From Delphinapterus leucas (taxonomy: Eukaryota > Chordata > Mammalia > Artiodactyla > Monodontidae), in contig NW_022098022.1 in assembly GCF_002288925.2 (NCBI RefSeq), forward strand, positions 1,517,622 through 1,581,621: 64,000 nt of DNA, read 5' to 3'. Position 1 is the first letter of the stretch. Every line of letters begins with the position of its first letter. Shown piece by piece: positions 22,721 through 35,164 of the stretch. The notes under the pieces were generated by a model. The model made no database searches. It was not told the DNA's origin and saw only the letters and a program-made list of their open reading frames with translations. The position numbers and the translations under genes were made by a program.

Positions 22721-25700
22721 CGTCTGTACCATGCACAATATTTTATGAGTTTGTATAGAACACCTCTAACCATTTTATTCAGCAATTTCCCAATGTTTTT
22801 GTAATCCATTTTCACCCATAAGGTTGCCTTAAGAGTTAAAGGTATTACTGAATGAGGAATTAACAGAAGAGAGGAAATAGAGAACAGCTAAAGATTGTAT
22901 TTAAAAGAAGTTGTAGCCCCACTTAAAACAAGCAAAGCTTAAATGACCAGTCAAGAAGATGGTGACCGAGCTTGCAATAGTAGAGATGAGGTAGGCTCCA
23001 AGAGCAAAGGGACAGGGAAACCCAACTTTCATGGAACAGACAAGAGGGAGAATTTTACCTGGTGAGATCAAAGAATGAGAAGAAGACAATTTAAAGAGGG
23101 GGTGGTAAAATTTAAAAAGACAACCCAATGAGTAATGAAAATTATACTTCCAGATGGTACTTTCTCCAATTATATATAAGAAGCCTCACATTTGAGAAAG
23201 TCAAATGCAATGCAGTCACCAGAAGTAAGGGAAACAGGGCTGTTTGATTTTGATTTGCTCCTGAAAATATATCAAAGATAAAAAGGCAGAACAACAGGTG
23301 AGAATATTATTTCATGCTTCCATTCCTTAAGTGTCCCTGAGAAGGTTCTTATTATTTTTAAGCTAAGTGAAATGCCATTTTACATATTACTTCTCATTCT
23401 CCAGCATCTTCTGTAGAGAATCCTGGCACCAGTGAACAATGGTCTATCACAGAACTGGTCTCAACAGTGAATCTGCCCTAACGTAATAATTTTTTATTTC
23501 TACTTCACCTCACATGAGACACAGTTTATAACGGTATTTGATGAACAACAGTATAAGCACTAGAAAATGATTTGCAAATAATACTGGAGAAGGGCTAGGA
23601 AGATCAGCGTTCTACTGTCAATTGTTATTTAGTAATTACGCAGTCTGGCAAATCACTGTGAATCATTTTCATTATACGTAAAATCTACATTGCTTAATTC
23701 ACAGAATCGCTGCTGCAATGAAGTGAGATATTTATGCACAACTCTAGATTAAAAATTAACTTTCAGAATGTCTGTAGGCTGAAGGGAAGGAATCAAATCA
23801 CCAGGGAGAAAGAAGCAGTGAAGACACAAAACCTAGAGGATCTGGGCACCACACTTACGGTTCCTGACGAGGCTAGAAGGAATGACATTCGGAGTACAAG
23901 ATGCAGTGACTAATTTTCTCTTGGCTGAAAAGGTCCGGGGGAAGGAGACCAGAAGAGGTTCAGGGAAGTTAGTAGATCTGGTGGCAGGCCTTTTGTTTCC
24001 ACCAGAAAATGACTCTAATTGTAGGAGGTCAGGCTGCTGGCTACATGTGAGAGGTGTGGTACTCTGCGGATACAGAGGAGGACTTGAAAGGGAGGTCCAG
24101 ATTCATATGCAATTTTAATTAATGTCAATAACATGCTTATTAAAGGAGACAAGAGTTTGAGGTATGTCTCCGAACACACCCCTCAGTTCTTTCCTGGAAT
24201 CTATCACTACTTTGTCACTTGAAGCTTGAAAAGTTCTCTCACACACAACGCATATTCCTCTTCCTTTTAACCATGAAATGAAAACAATTCTAATTGATTC
24301 CTGCTTATTATAGAATGTTATAATTGAAGGAAATAGCTGAGAAGTTTTCTTGCAAGAAGAAGAAGGAAGTTCTGGCAATTTAAGACTTTTAAAATGATAT
24401 TCACAATCCTGTAAAACTAAGAGTATCAGGTTAGGAATTGCAGAGGGGATTCAAGAAGGCTCAGATGTGAGACCTGCCTCCCCTGCCTGGTAATAGGTTT
24501 CCTAGGGGAGGATTTCCAGGAAGCCAAGTTATGGTGAGGCAGATGTGCGAGGGAACGGGATTCTTCAGAGTAGAGAACAGTATGAAATACTTCAAAGGGG
24601 TAAAACATGGAAGTGATGGAAAAGGATGCATTCAAAAACCATCGAGAGCTATGCACCACATGGAGAATATAAGCAGGTCTGTGCCTAAACCATTGGAGGT
24701 GTGTTTGCACCTCTTTGGAACTCTTCCTTTTTGAGAGGCAATAAATAGTCCTGCACACAGATTTCTTAATATATTCCTTCCGAGGAATATTTACAATGGA
24801 GGGAAGTTTTCCTTGGTTATATTCAAGTCCCTGAATAGTGACAGTTTAAAAAAAGTAATAAACATGCTATTCCAAAAAAAAAAAAAAACCTCTGAAAACA
24901 GAAATAAACCTTGTAATAACTTGGAAATGATTTCAAACCAGCCTTAAAAGGTAAAGATAATGCTCCTTCTGCTGCCACACAAATACTTCTTTGCCATACT
25001 CACATTTGAGTGGTGTCTACCTTTAAAATGATTCTATTTTCAATATCAAATATAAACTTCGAACTGTTTTCGTAACACTCGGATTGGGTTGTATTAATCT
25101 GTTACGGAGAGCGCGCACCAGTCACTATGGGAGCGAAGTTTCCTCTGAATATACTTATTCCTCCAAAATTCTGAAGACATGGATATTAAATAAGATTAGA
25201 ACTTTGAGAAAAACGCAAAGCAATCCCAACAGTCCAAGGGAATGTAAATAATGAATTAAAGCATCTTAGAAAACTGCTTTCTGCCTCAGTTAAACAGGAG
25301 AGGCCAAATACCTTTAACAATACGGAGGCATCTTGAAATTTTTATCATCATTCCTCATTGTTCTTCTAAGCACAGATGGGAAACTTTTCTGAAAAGGCAA
25401 TTTCTTATCTGAAATTATGGAATAGAAGTGATGCCAAGAATCAGGCCACCTTGCTACTAACTTTCCGTTGCTCTGGTCTACAGCTAATTTCTCTGGGAAG
25501 AACACTTTTCTCTTACTTTGTTACTGCATCAATTCTGAGTATGTTGAGGGGCCAATTAGTGAAGAGGCGCCTGTCAACTTAGAGGAGAGAATTAATTGCT
25601 GGCAAATTGCCTCCCGAATCTTTTAAGTTGATACAAATATCAAATGTGTAAGGAACAAACAGTTTGTACAGTGAGCAATAAACTTACGTCTTTTTGCCGG

Positions 25701-27529
25701 AAGCTGATGAAGTTATAGGTGAAGAAAGAGGGACACAGGTTCAGGGACAGATGATTACTGACTAACCTCTTAAAGTTTTTATTTTTCATCCTTTTTCACC
25801 AAACATTTCTTGGAAGGGCGTTTACCAGATATTTAGAATATATGGCTCAATAGTTGAGTGTCTAAATTGTTATTTAAAACACAACCTATGCTATAATTAA
25901 GGAGTTAGATATCTTGTGGATAGAAACATATTTAAAATAATAACAAAATTTGTTCAATATGGTATTATTTAAAAGCAATACATGTGCATCAATTACCTAT
26001 AAAAAGGTTTAAGATTCTTCTGAATCTCTCACCCAAAGTCCTAATTTAAATATATTTAGTAATGCTAAATATATGTCTAAATACACATATATACAAATAT
26101 ATGTCTATATACACATAAACGTCTAAATATATTTAGTAATGCTATAGGTAATAAACAACCTAGGTAGTACTGACTTTTATTAAATAAATCCCTTTAAAAA
26201 TAATCATGTCTTCAGCTAATGTTGAACACAGAGTTGTTATTTATTAATATGGGAAAATATAAGATGATGTTTTTTAGGAAAACATAAGGAAAATGATAAT
26301 GATTTTTTTTCCTCCCACTACTTGGCTCTTTTCACCATATCCCAAATTATAACCAGTTTTCTTTCTGTCTGTAGTGACTGGAAAATTCAGATCACTTTGG
26401 ATCACAGGAAGTTAATAAAGAGCTTCATAAACACATACTGAGCTCCCAATACCAGGGTCTGCCAGGTGCTGGGGTACAGAAGGAAAAAGATACGGTTTCT
26501 GCTCTCAGTGGTGATAAACCAGCTGCTGATAAACAACTGAAGTGTGTTACGTGAGACCCATAAGAGAGGAAAGTATAGAACCATGTCCAAGTAGGAGGAA
26601 TGCCTTCTGCTTGGGGATGGAGGGAGAGGAGTGGGTATGTGAAAGCCAAAGCCACACCGGCCTTGCAGGATGAAAAGGGCTTTGCCAAGTGGACAGGGCA
26701 GTTAGGGTCCCAAACAGGAAAGTAGAACCTAGGTATACAGAATTAGTTAATACATATATGATTATTAGTAAGGTACCTGGACTATATCAGAAAGGAAAAA
26801 GCAGAAATCTCAAACAGGAGGATTCTCTGGCTATAAAGACATGAAATCATGCACATCACATGCGTAACAAACCATACAAAAACGAAGAAGGTAAAAGGGG
26901 GGAGACAGGGAAACTGAAGGAGAGTCTAGGAGGTGGCGTTCCCACTTTTGCATTCAACTGCAATCCTGAGAAATTTTCATGTTGAGTTACAGAACACAAA
27001 TCAATTAGACCAGAAGTAACAGAAGTGTAAATAGAACAAAGCACTCAGTCAAAGCACTTCCACTGCAACAGATATAACTGCCTTCCCTTTTCATAATGTT
27101 TTCCAGTTCTTAATCACATAGACACAATTTCTGGATGATTATATAAAAACATACAAACAACATATTCTTTCTCAGTTAAGGAGAGAATGATCATGTATTA
27201 GCCTTACGTCTGCCATATATTCCTGAAAATATTCTTTTAATCTGTGGATATGCTATAAAGGTTTTTAATATTTTTAGAGGTTGTACATTGTTTGAGTAGA
27301 TTTGCCAAAATTTACTTGGAGTTTGCCTGTTTAAGTTAAAGGCAATATTTTGTTCTCATAAACAATGTGACAATAAACCTGCTTATGCATTTTCCCTTTT
27401 GAATTAGTTCCTTATGAGTCCTTCTCGGAAGAGAATGAATAGGTCAAAATATGTAAATATTTTAGTAGCTATTGATAAATATTTTTGTATTGTCTCTATA
27501 AACCATGCATGTTTAAGCATCTCTCTCCC
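22721..27529. other. Long AT-rich stretch without a recognised gene
   Basis: About 4.8 kb. It holds a poly-A run (24876-24890) and a 22-base local direct repeat (about 26046-26067 and 26123-26144). At 26420-26700 ('tgccaggtgctggggtacag') is an ancient interspersed repeat of the kind seen at 39640. ORFs up to 110 codons (24426-24758 minus) show no domain. Confidence 0.4.
26420..26700. mobile_element. Unclassified ancient mammalian repeat (L2-like)
   Basis: Begins with a 'tactgagctcccaatacc..gtctgccaggtgctggggtacag' pattern, followed by 'gtttctgctctcagtggtga' and a purine-rich body. This is a widespread old mammalian repeat style ('ccaggcactggggatacag', 'ccctgccctcatggagct'). I cannot assign a family or orientation confidently. 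Confidence 0.35.
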
Positions 27530-27665
27530 AGCTAGTGTCCAAATTATTTGAGGCAAGGGACCATGCCTTTTTATTCACGGAATCCAGGACATAGCACGTT
27601 GCTTGGCACACCAAAGAGAAGCTCAATACTATTTGTTAAACTATTTAACAAATAATACTTGTTAA
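27530..27665 (+). mobile_element. L2 LINE 3' end
   Basis: 'tttgaggcaagggaccatgc', 'ggaatccaggacatagcacg', 'ttgcttggcacaccaaagag' and 'gctcaatactatttgttaaa' follow the L2 3' tail order ('ttgagggcagggac', 'cagcacctag', 'gcctggcacatag', 'gctcaataaatatttgttga'). Confidence 0.65.
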
Positions 27666-28288
27666 AATATTTGTGTCTGATTGGTATTCGCCACCAACTA
27701 TGTATTTAAGGATCATAATTTGGATGTTAGCTGGTGTGTCATGAACCCACCTTGAAGGTAACCTCTCTTAATTTACCAAGCAAGCTATGTGTAGCTAATG
27801 CGAAATTAAATCCTGGCCGACAAGTACTGTACAAGATTTCCAGGGAAGCTGCTTAAAGGATGACAACCTAGCTGGCAGATTGCCCTTTTGTCTTTCCTAT
27901 AATCATCTTTCCTGATGCCTGGAATGTAGAGGTGTTAGCTAGAGCTCCAGCAGCCATTTTAGAAAAGGAGTTAACATTGAGGATAGAATCCAAGTACCAG
28001 GCTAACAAAACAAAAAGTAGAAGGAGCCTAGATCCCTAGTAACCATGGAGTTGCCACACCTTCCCTTGAATCCCTGTCTTAGGACTTATGCTACATAAAA
28101 AGAATAAACATCTACCTTACTTAAGCCCATTTTACTTCAAGAATTGGTTGTTAAACAACTGAACTAAATAGCTAATGATAAAATAATATTAAATGAACTA
28201 AATGATAAAAATAATGTCAATGGAAAGGAGTATATCATTTGACCTCAAGCTTGACTATCTATATATATATTTATGTTGGGGGTAGGAG

Positions 28289-28574
28289 GTCAGTAATTTA
28301 TTTATTATTTTTGCTGTGCTGGGTCTTCGTTTCTGTGAGAGGGCTTTCTCTAGTTGTGGCAAGCGGGGGCCACTCTTCATTGTGGTGCGCAGGCCTCTCA
28401 CTATCGCGGCCTCTCTTGTTGTAGAGCACAGGCTCCAGACGCGCAGGCTCAGTAGTTGTGGCTCACGGGCCTAGTTGCTCCGCGGCATGTGGGATCCTCC
28501 CAGACCAGGGCTCGAACCTGTGTCCCCTCCATTAGCAGGCAGATTCTCAACCACTGCGCCACCAGGGAAGCCCA
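28289..28574 (-). mobile_element. CHR-type SINE (third copy)
   Basis: Minus orientation. It ends 'gcgccaccagggaagccc' at 28574 and includes 'gtgctgggtcttcgtttctg' and 'ggctcagtagttgtggctca', the longer CHR subtype. Both flanks are (TA)n-rich ('tatatatattt' near 28262 and 28577), so the TSD is likely but ambiguous. Confidence 0.9.
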
Positions 28575-28589
28575 AGTATATATATTTTT

Positions 28590-29211
28590 TAATTTTAGAA
28601 TTTATTCATTGTATAAATTAGAAATATCAACTCAGATTTTTAAATTTACATTTAATTTATTATTAGGAATGCTTATTCTACTAACTGTATTTAATATTTT
28701 TGTGAAGTGACTATCCATCACTTGACAATGTACTTATTTGAATCAGAACTCTGTCATTTATTTTTATGAACTTTTCATATAGGATACAAAATACAGCAAA
28801 ACATGATCCATGCCACCACGTTAACTCTTCTCATCTGTCTTTCTCTATATTTGAGCTATTTATTGCTTTTATAACAATGTACATTAGTATATAATGTATT
28901 ACTAATTTTTCTTTGTAACTCTTCAGAGAAGATAAATTTATGACCCTACAGAGAATGACAAATATTCACATCTATTTATACTAGTTTCCCTAAAATTCGT
29001 TTTGAAATCCAAATCCACCTGAAATTGAATTTAGAGAATTGTGTCTTGGAATCAATTTTATTTACATTTAATTTTAAAGTGTCCTTGTATATTAAACATA
29101 GCAAATCACAGGAATGTGAATCCTGGCTCTAAATGATGCATTTCTTAACCTCATTATATGTCAATTTCCTCATGTGCAAAATTGACAAAATTTTAAGGAA
29201 AAACTGGGGTT
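28590..29211. other. AT-rich, no gene or assigned repeat
   Basis: About 620 very AT-rich bases between the SINE and the full-length L1. Confidence 0.5.
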
Positions 29212-30166
29212 AGAAATATAAAGTGTTGGAGATTGGTTCAAGATGGCAGAGTAGAAGGACGTGCGCTCACTCCCTCTTGGGAGAACACCAGAATCACAAC
29301 TAGCTGCTGAACAGTCATCGACAGGGAGACACTGGGACTCACGAAAAAATAAATACGCCATATCCAAAGATAAAGGAGAAGCCGCAGTGAGACAGTACGA
29401 GGGGTGCGATAACAATGAAATCAAATCCCATAACCTCTGGGTAGCTGACTCACAAACTGGAGAACATTTATATCACAGAAGTCCACCCACTGGATGAAGG
29501 TTCTGAGCCCAATATCAGGCTTCCCAAACTGGGGGGTCCAGCGATGGGAGGAGGAATTCTTAGAGAATCAGACTTTGAAGGCTAGCAGGATTTGATTGCA
29601 GGACTTTGACAGGACTGGGGGAAACAGAGACTCCACTCTTGGAGGGCACACACAAAGTAGTGTGTGCATCGGGACCCAGGGGAAGGAGCAGTGACCCCAG
29701 GGGAGACTGAACCAGGCCTACCTGCTAGTGTTGGAGGGTCTCCTGCGGAGGCGGGGGGTGGCTGTGGCTCACCGTGGGGACAAGGACACTGGCAGCAGAA
29801 GTTCTGGGAAGTACTTCTTGAAGTGAGACCTCCCAGAGTCTGCCATTAGCCCCAACAAAAGCCCCAAAGAGTAGGCTGCAGTGCTGGGTCGCCTCAGGTC
29901 AAACAACCAACAGGAGGGAACTCAGCCCCATCCACCAGCAGGCAAGTGTATTAAAGTTTTACTGAGCTCTGCCCACCAGAGCAACACCCAGCTCTACCCA
30001 CCACCAGTCCCTCCCATCAGGAAGCTTGCACAAGCCTCGTAGATAGCCTCATCCACCAGAGGGCAGACAGCAGAAGCAAGAAGAGCTACCAACCTGCAGC
30101 CTGTGGAACAAAACCCACATTCACAGAAAGATAGACAAGATTAAAAGGCAGAGGGCTATGTACCAG

Positions 30167-31042
30167 ATGAAGGAAAAAGATTAAACCCCAGAAAAACAAC
30201 TAAATGACGTGGAGATAGGCGCCCTTCCAGAAAACGAATTTAGAATAATGATAGTGAAGATGATCCAGGACCTCAGAAAAAGAATGGAGGCAAAGATCGA
30301 GAAGATGCAAGAAATGTTTAAAAAGACCTAGAAGAGTTAAAGAACAAACAAACAAAGATGACAACACAATAACTGAAATGAAAACTACACTAGAAGGAAT
30401 CAATAGCAGAATAACTGATGCAGAAGAACGGATAAGTGACCTGGAAGACAGAATGGTGGAATTCACTGCCGTGGAACAGAATAGAGAAAAGAGAATGAAA
30501 AGAAATGATGACAGCTTAAGAGACCTCTGGGACAACATTAAATGCAACAGCATTTGCATTATAGGGCTCCCAGAAGGAGAAGAGAGAGAAAGGACCAGAG
30601 AAAATATTCAAAGAGATTACAGTCGAAAACTTCCCTAACATGGTAAAGGAAATAGCCACCCAAGTCCAGGAAGTGCAGAGAGTCCCAGGCAAGATAAACC
30701 CAAGGAGAAACACGCCTAGACACATAGTACTCAAATTGACAAAAATTAAAGACAAAGAAAAATTATCAAAAGCAACAAGGGAAAAATGACAAATAACATA
30801 CAAGGGAACTCCCATAAGGTTAAGAGCTGATTTCTCAGCAGAAACTCTACAAGGCAGAGGGAGTGGCACAATGTATTTATAAAGTGATGAAAGGGAAAAA
30901 CCTACAGCCAACGTTACTCTACCCTGCAAGGATCTCATTCAGATTTGAAGGAGAAATCAAAAGCTTTACAGACAAGCAAAAGCTAAGAGAATCCAGCACC
31001 ACCAAACCAGCTCTACAACAAATGCTAAAGGAACTTCTCTAA
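30167..31042 (+). pseudogene. L1 ORF1 (trimeric RNA-binding protein), inactivated
   Basis: The start is the ATG at 30167, and the sixth codon is already TAA (30182-30184). A one-base loss near 30322 puts a TAG in frame. The coiled-coil segment resumes at 30378 (LEGINSRIT, then ISDLEDRMVE). A second frameshift lies near 30590 in the run of GAGA, and a TGA near 30787 sits where an arginine CGA is expected. The RRM and C-terminal domain are recognisable as DNA, and the normal stop is at 31040-31042. ORF1p would bind L1 RNA as a cytoplasmic ribonucleoprotein; this copy cannot make it. Confidence 0.9.
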
Positions 31043-31100
31043 CTGGGAAATACAAGAGAAGAAAACGACCTATAATAACAAACTCAAAACAATTAAGAAA

Positions 31101-34100
31101 ATGGTAATAGGAACACACATATCAATAATTATCTTAAATGTAAATGGATTAAATTCTCCAACCAAAAGACACAGGCTTCCTGAATGGATACAAAAACAAG
31201 ACCCATATATATGCTGTCTACAAGAGACCCACTTCAGACCTAGGGACACATACAGAATGAAAGTGAGGGGATGGAAAAAGATATTCCATGAAAATGGAAA
31301 TCAAAAGAAAGCTGGAGTAGCAATCCTCATACTAGATAAAATAGGCTTTAAAATAAAGAATGTTACAAGAGACAAGGAAGGACACTATATAGTGATCAAG
31401 GGATCAATCCAAGAAGAAGATATAACAATTATAAATATATATGCACCCAACATAGGAGCACCTCAATACATAAGGCAAATGCTAACAGCTATAAAAGAGG
31501 AAATTGACAGTAACACAATAATAGTGAGGGACTTAACAGCACACTTACACCGATGGACAGATCATCCAGACAGAAAATTAATTAGGAAACACAAGCTTTA
31601 AATGACACAATAGACCAGATAGATTTAATTGATATTTACAGGACATGCCATACAAAAACAGCAGATTATACTTTCTTCTCAAGTGCACACGGAACATTCT
31701 CCAGGGTAGATCACATCTTGGGTCACAAATAAAGCTCAGTAAATTTAAGAAAACTGAAATCATATCAAGCATCTTTTCTGACTACAACGCTATGAGATTA
31801 GCAATAAATTACAGGGAAAAAAACGTAAAAAACACAAACACATGGAGGCTAAACAATATGTTACTAAATAACCAAGAGATCACTGAAGAAATCAAAGAGG
31901 AAATCAAAAAATACCTAGAGGAAAATGACAACAAAAATATGACGATTCATAACCCGTGGGATGCTGCAAAAGCAGTTCTAAGAGGTAAGTTTATAGCAAT
32001 ACAATCCTACCTCAAGAAACAAGAAAAATCCCAAATAAGCAATCTAACCTTACACCTAAAGGAGCTAGAGAAAGAAGAACAAACAAAACCCAAAGTAGGT
32101 AGAAGGAAAGAAATCATAAAGATCAGAGCAGAAATAAATGAAATAGAAATAAAGAAAACAATAGCAAAGATCAATAAAACTAAAAGCTGGTTATTTTAGA
32201 AGATAAAAAAAAAATTGATAAACTTTTAGCTAGACTCATCAAGAAAAAGAGGAAGAGGACTCAAATCAACAGAATTAGAAATGAAAAAGGAGAAATGATT
32301 ATGGACACCATACAAAGCATCATAAAAGGCTACTACAAGCAACTCTATGCCAATAAAATGGACAACCGGGAAGAAATGGACAAATTCTTAGAAAGGTATA
32401 ACCTTCTAAGACTGTACCAGAAAGAAATAGAAAATATGAACAGACCAATCACAAGTAATGAAATTGAAAGTGTAATTAAAAATCTTCCAACAAACAGAAG
32501 TCCAGGACTAGATGGCTTCACAGGTGAATTCTATCAAACATTTAGAGAAGAGCTAACACCCAACCTTCTCAAAGTGTTCCAAAAAACTGCAGAGGAAGGA
32601 ACACTGCCAAATTCATTCTATGAGGCCACCATCACCCTGATACCAAAACCAGACAAAGATATCACAAAAAAAGAAAATTACAGACCAATATCACTGATGA
32701 ATAAAGGTGCAAAAATCCTCAACAAAATACTAGCAAACAAAATTCAACAACACAGTAAAAGGATCATACACCGTGATCAAGTGGGATTTATCCCTAGGAT
32801 GCAAGGATTCTTCAATATACACATTTCAATCAATGTGATACACCATATTAACAAATTGAAGAATGAAAACCCTATGATCATCTCGATAGATGCAGAAAAA
32901 GTTTTTGACAAAATTCAACACCTGTTTATGATAGAAACTCTCCAGAAAGTGGGCACAGAGAGAACCTACTTTAATATAATAAAGGCCATATATGACAAAC
33001 CCACAGCCAACATCATTCCCAATGGTGAAAAACTGAAAGCATTTCATCTAAGATGAGGAACAAGACAAGGATGTCCAATCTAGCCACAATTATTCAATAT
33101 AATTTTGGAAGTCCTAGCCACGGCAATCAGAGAAGGGAAAGAAATAAAAGGAATACAAATTGGAAAAGAAGAAGTAAAACTGTCATGTTTGCAGATGACA
33201 TGATACTATACATAGAGAATCCTAAAGATGCCACCAGAAAACTACTAGAGCTAATCAATGAATCTGGTAAAGTTGCAGGATATAAAAGTAATGCACAGAA
33301 ATCTCTTGCATTCCTATACACTAACAATGAAAGATCAGAAAGAGAAATTAAGTAAACAATCCCATTCACCATTGAAACCAAAAGAATAAAATACCTAGGA
33401 AAAAAACCTACCTAAGGATGTAAAAGACCTGCACTCAGAAAACTCTAAGACACTGATGAAAGAAATCAAAGATGACATAAACAGATGGAGAGATATACCA
33501 TGTTCTTGGATTGGAAGAATCAATATTGTGAAAATGCCTATACTACCCAAAGCAATCCATAGATTCAATGCAATCCCTATCAAATTACCAATGGCATTTT
33601 TTACAGAACTAGAACAAAAAATCTTAAAACTTGTATGGAGACACAAAAGACCCCGAATAGCCAAAGCAATCTTGAGGGAAAGGAAATGGAGCTGGAGGAA
33701 TCAAACGCCCTGACTTCAGACTATACTACAAAGCTACAGTCATCAAGACAATATGGTACTGGCACAAAAACAGAAATATAGATCAATGAAACAGGATAGA
33801 AAGCCCAGAGGTAAACCCACACACCTATGGTCAACTAATCTCTGACAAAAGAGGTTAGGATATACAATGGAGAAAAGACAGTCTCCTCAATAAGTGGTGC
33901 TGGGAAAACTGGACAGCTACATGTAAAAGAATGAAGTTAGAACACTCCCTAACACCATACACAAAAATAAACTCAAAATGGATTAAAGACCTAAGTGTAA
34001 GACCAGACACTATAAAACTCTTAGAGGAAAACATAGGAAGAACACTCTTTGACATAAATCACAGCAAGATCTTTTTTGACCCACCTCCTTCAGTAATGGA

Positions 34101-34915
34101 AATGAAAACAAAAATAAACAAATGGGACCTAATGAAACTTAAAAGCTTTTGCACAGCAATGGAAACCATAAACAAGACGAAAAGACAACCCTCAGAATGG
34201 GAGAAAATATTTGCAAACGAATCAACGGACAAAGGATTAATCTCCAAAATATATAAACAGCCCATGTAGCTCAGTATTATAAAAAACAAACAACCCAATC
34301 AAAAAATGGGCAGAAGACCTAAATAGACATTTCTCCAAAGAAGACATACAGATGGCCAAGAGGCACATGAAAAGCTGCTCAACATCACTAATCATTAGAG
34401 AAATGCAAATCAAAACTACCATGAGGTATCACCTCACACCAGTTAGAATGGGCATCATCAGAAAATCTACAAACTTCAAATGCTGGAGAGGGTGTGGAGA
34501 AAAGGGAACCCTCTTGCACTGTTGGTGGGAATGTAAATTGATACAGCCACTGTGGAGAACAATATGGAGGTTCCTTAAAAAACTAAAAATAGAACTACCA
34601 TACGACCCAGCAATCCCACTACTGGGCATATACCCTGAGAAAACCATAATTCAAAAAGACACATCCACCCTAATGTTCACTGAAGCACTGTTTACAACAG
34701 CCAGGTCACAGAAGCAACCTAAATGCCCACCGACAGACAAGTGGATAAAGAAGATGTGGTACATATATACAATGGAATATTACTCAGCCATGAAAAGGAA
34801 CGAAATTGGGTAATTCATAGAGATGTGGATGGACCTAGAGACTGTCATACAGAGTGAAGTAAGTCAGAAAGAGAAAAACAAGTATCGTATATTAACGCAT
34901 ATATGTGGAATCTAG
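31101..34915 (+). pseudogene. L1 ORF2 (endonuclease and reverse transcriptase), inactivated
   Basis: Starts at ATG 31101, 58 bases after ORF1. The endonuclease part shows LNVNGLN, LQETHF and INIYAPN. A one-base loss near 31533 destroys the GDFN site, and the RVDHILGHK segment near 31710 is in another frame. The RT part runs 32295-33355 with ISIDAEK and the catalytic FADD (33188-33199). TGA at 33054-33056 and TAA at 33353-33355 interrupt it. The cysteine-rich C-terminus is at 34352-34813 ([18 protein letters not shown]). Coding pieces alternate among all three frames (31101, 31645, 32295, 33053, 33456, 33931, 34352), so there are at least six frameshifts plus TAG at 32197-32199. The ancestral stop is at 34913-34915. 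Confidence 0.93.
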
Positions 34916-35164
34916 GAAAATGGTACAGATGAACCGGTTTGCAGGGCAGAAATAGACCCAGATGTAGAGAACAAACGTGTGGACACCAAGCAGGCGAAAG
35001 CGGGGGCGATGGTGGGATGAATTGGGAGATTGGGATTGACATGTATACACTGATGTGTATAAAATGGATGACTAATAAGAACCTGCTGTATAAAAAAATA
35101 AACTTTTAAAAATAGATGAACTTTAAAAACAACACAAAGAAAAAAAAAAGAAATATAATGTGTT

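Larger units (their letters stand above)
29228..35148 (+). mobile_element. Full-length L1 LINE with target-site duplication
   Basis: Complete architecture. The 5'UTR starts 'ggagattggttcaagatggc' (29228), followed by ORF1 (30167-31042), ORF2 (31101-34915), a 3'UTR ending 'gaacctgctgtataaaaaaa' and an A-rich tail. The TSD is AGAAATATAAAGTGTT (29212-29227) and AGAAATATAATGTGTT (35149-35164), 15/16 identical. At about 5.9 kb this is the normal full-length size for the family. Both reading frames carry multiple stops and frameshifts, so the copy is dead. Many smaller ORFs on the minus strand (for example 30516-30938) are shadows. Confidence 0.97.

Noticed and set aside
30200..30938. Minus-strand ORFs of 119 and 140 codons opposite L1 ORF1
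   Set aside because: They are antisense shadows of the L1 ORF1 region and show no independent features.
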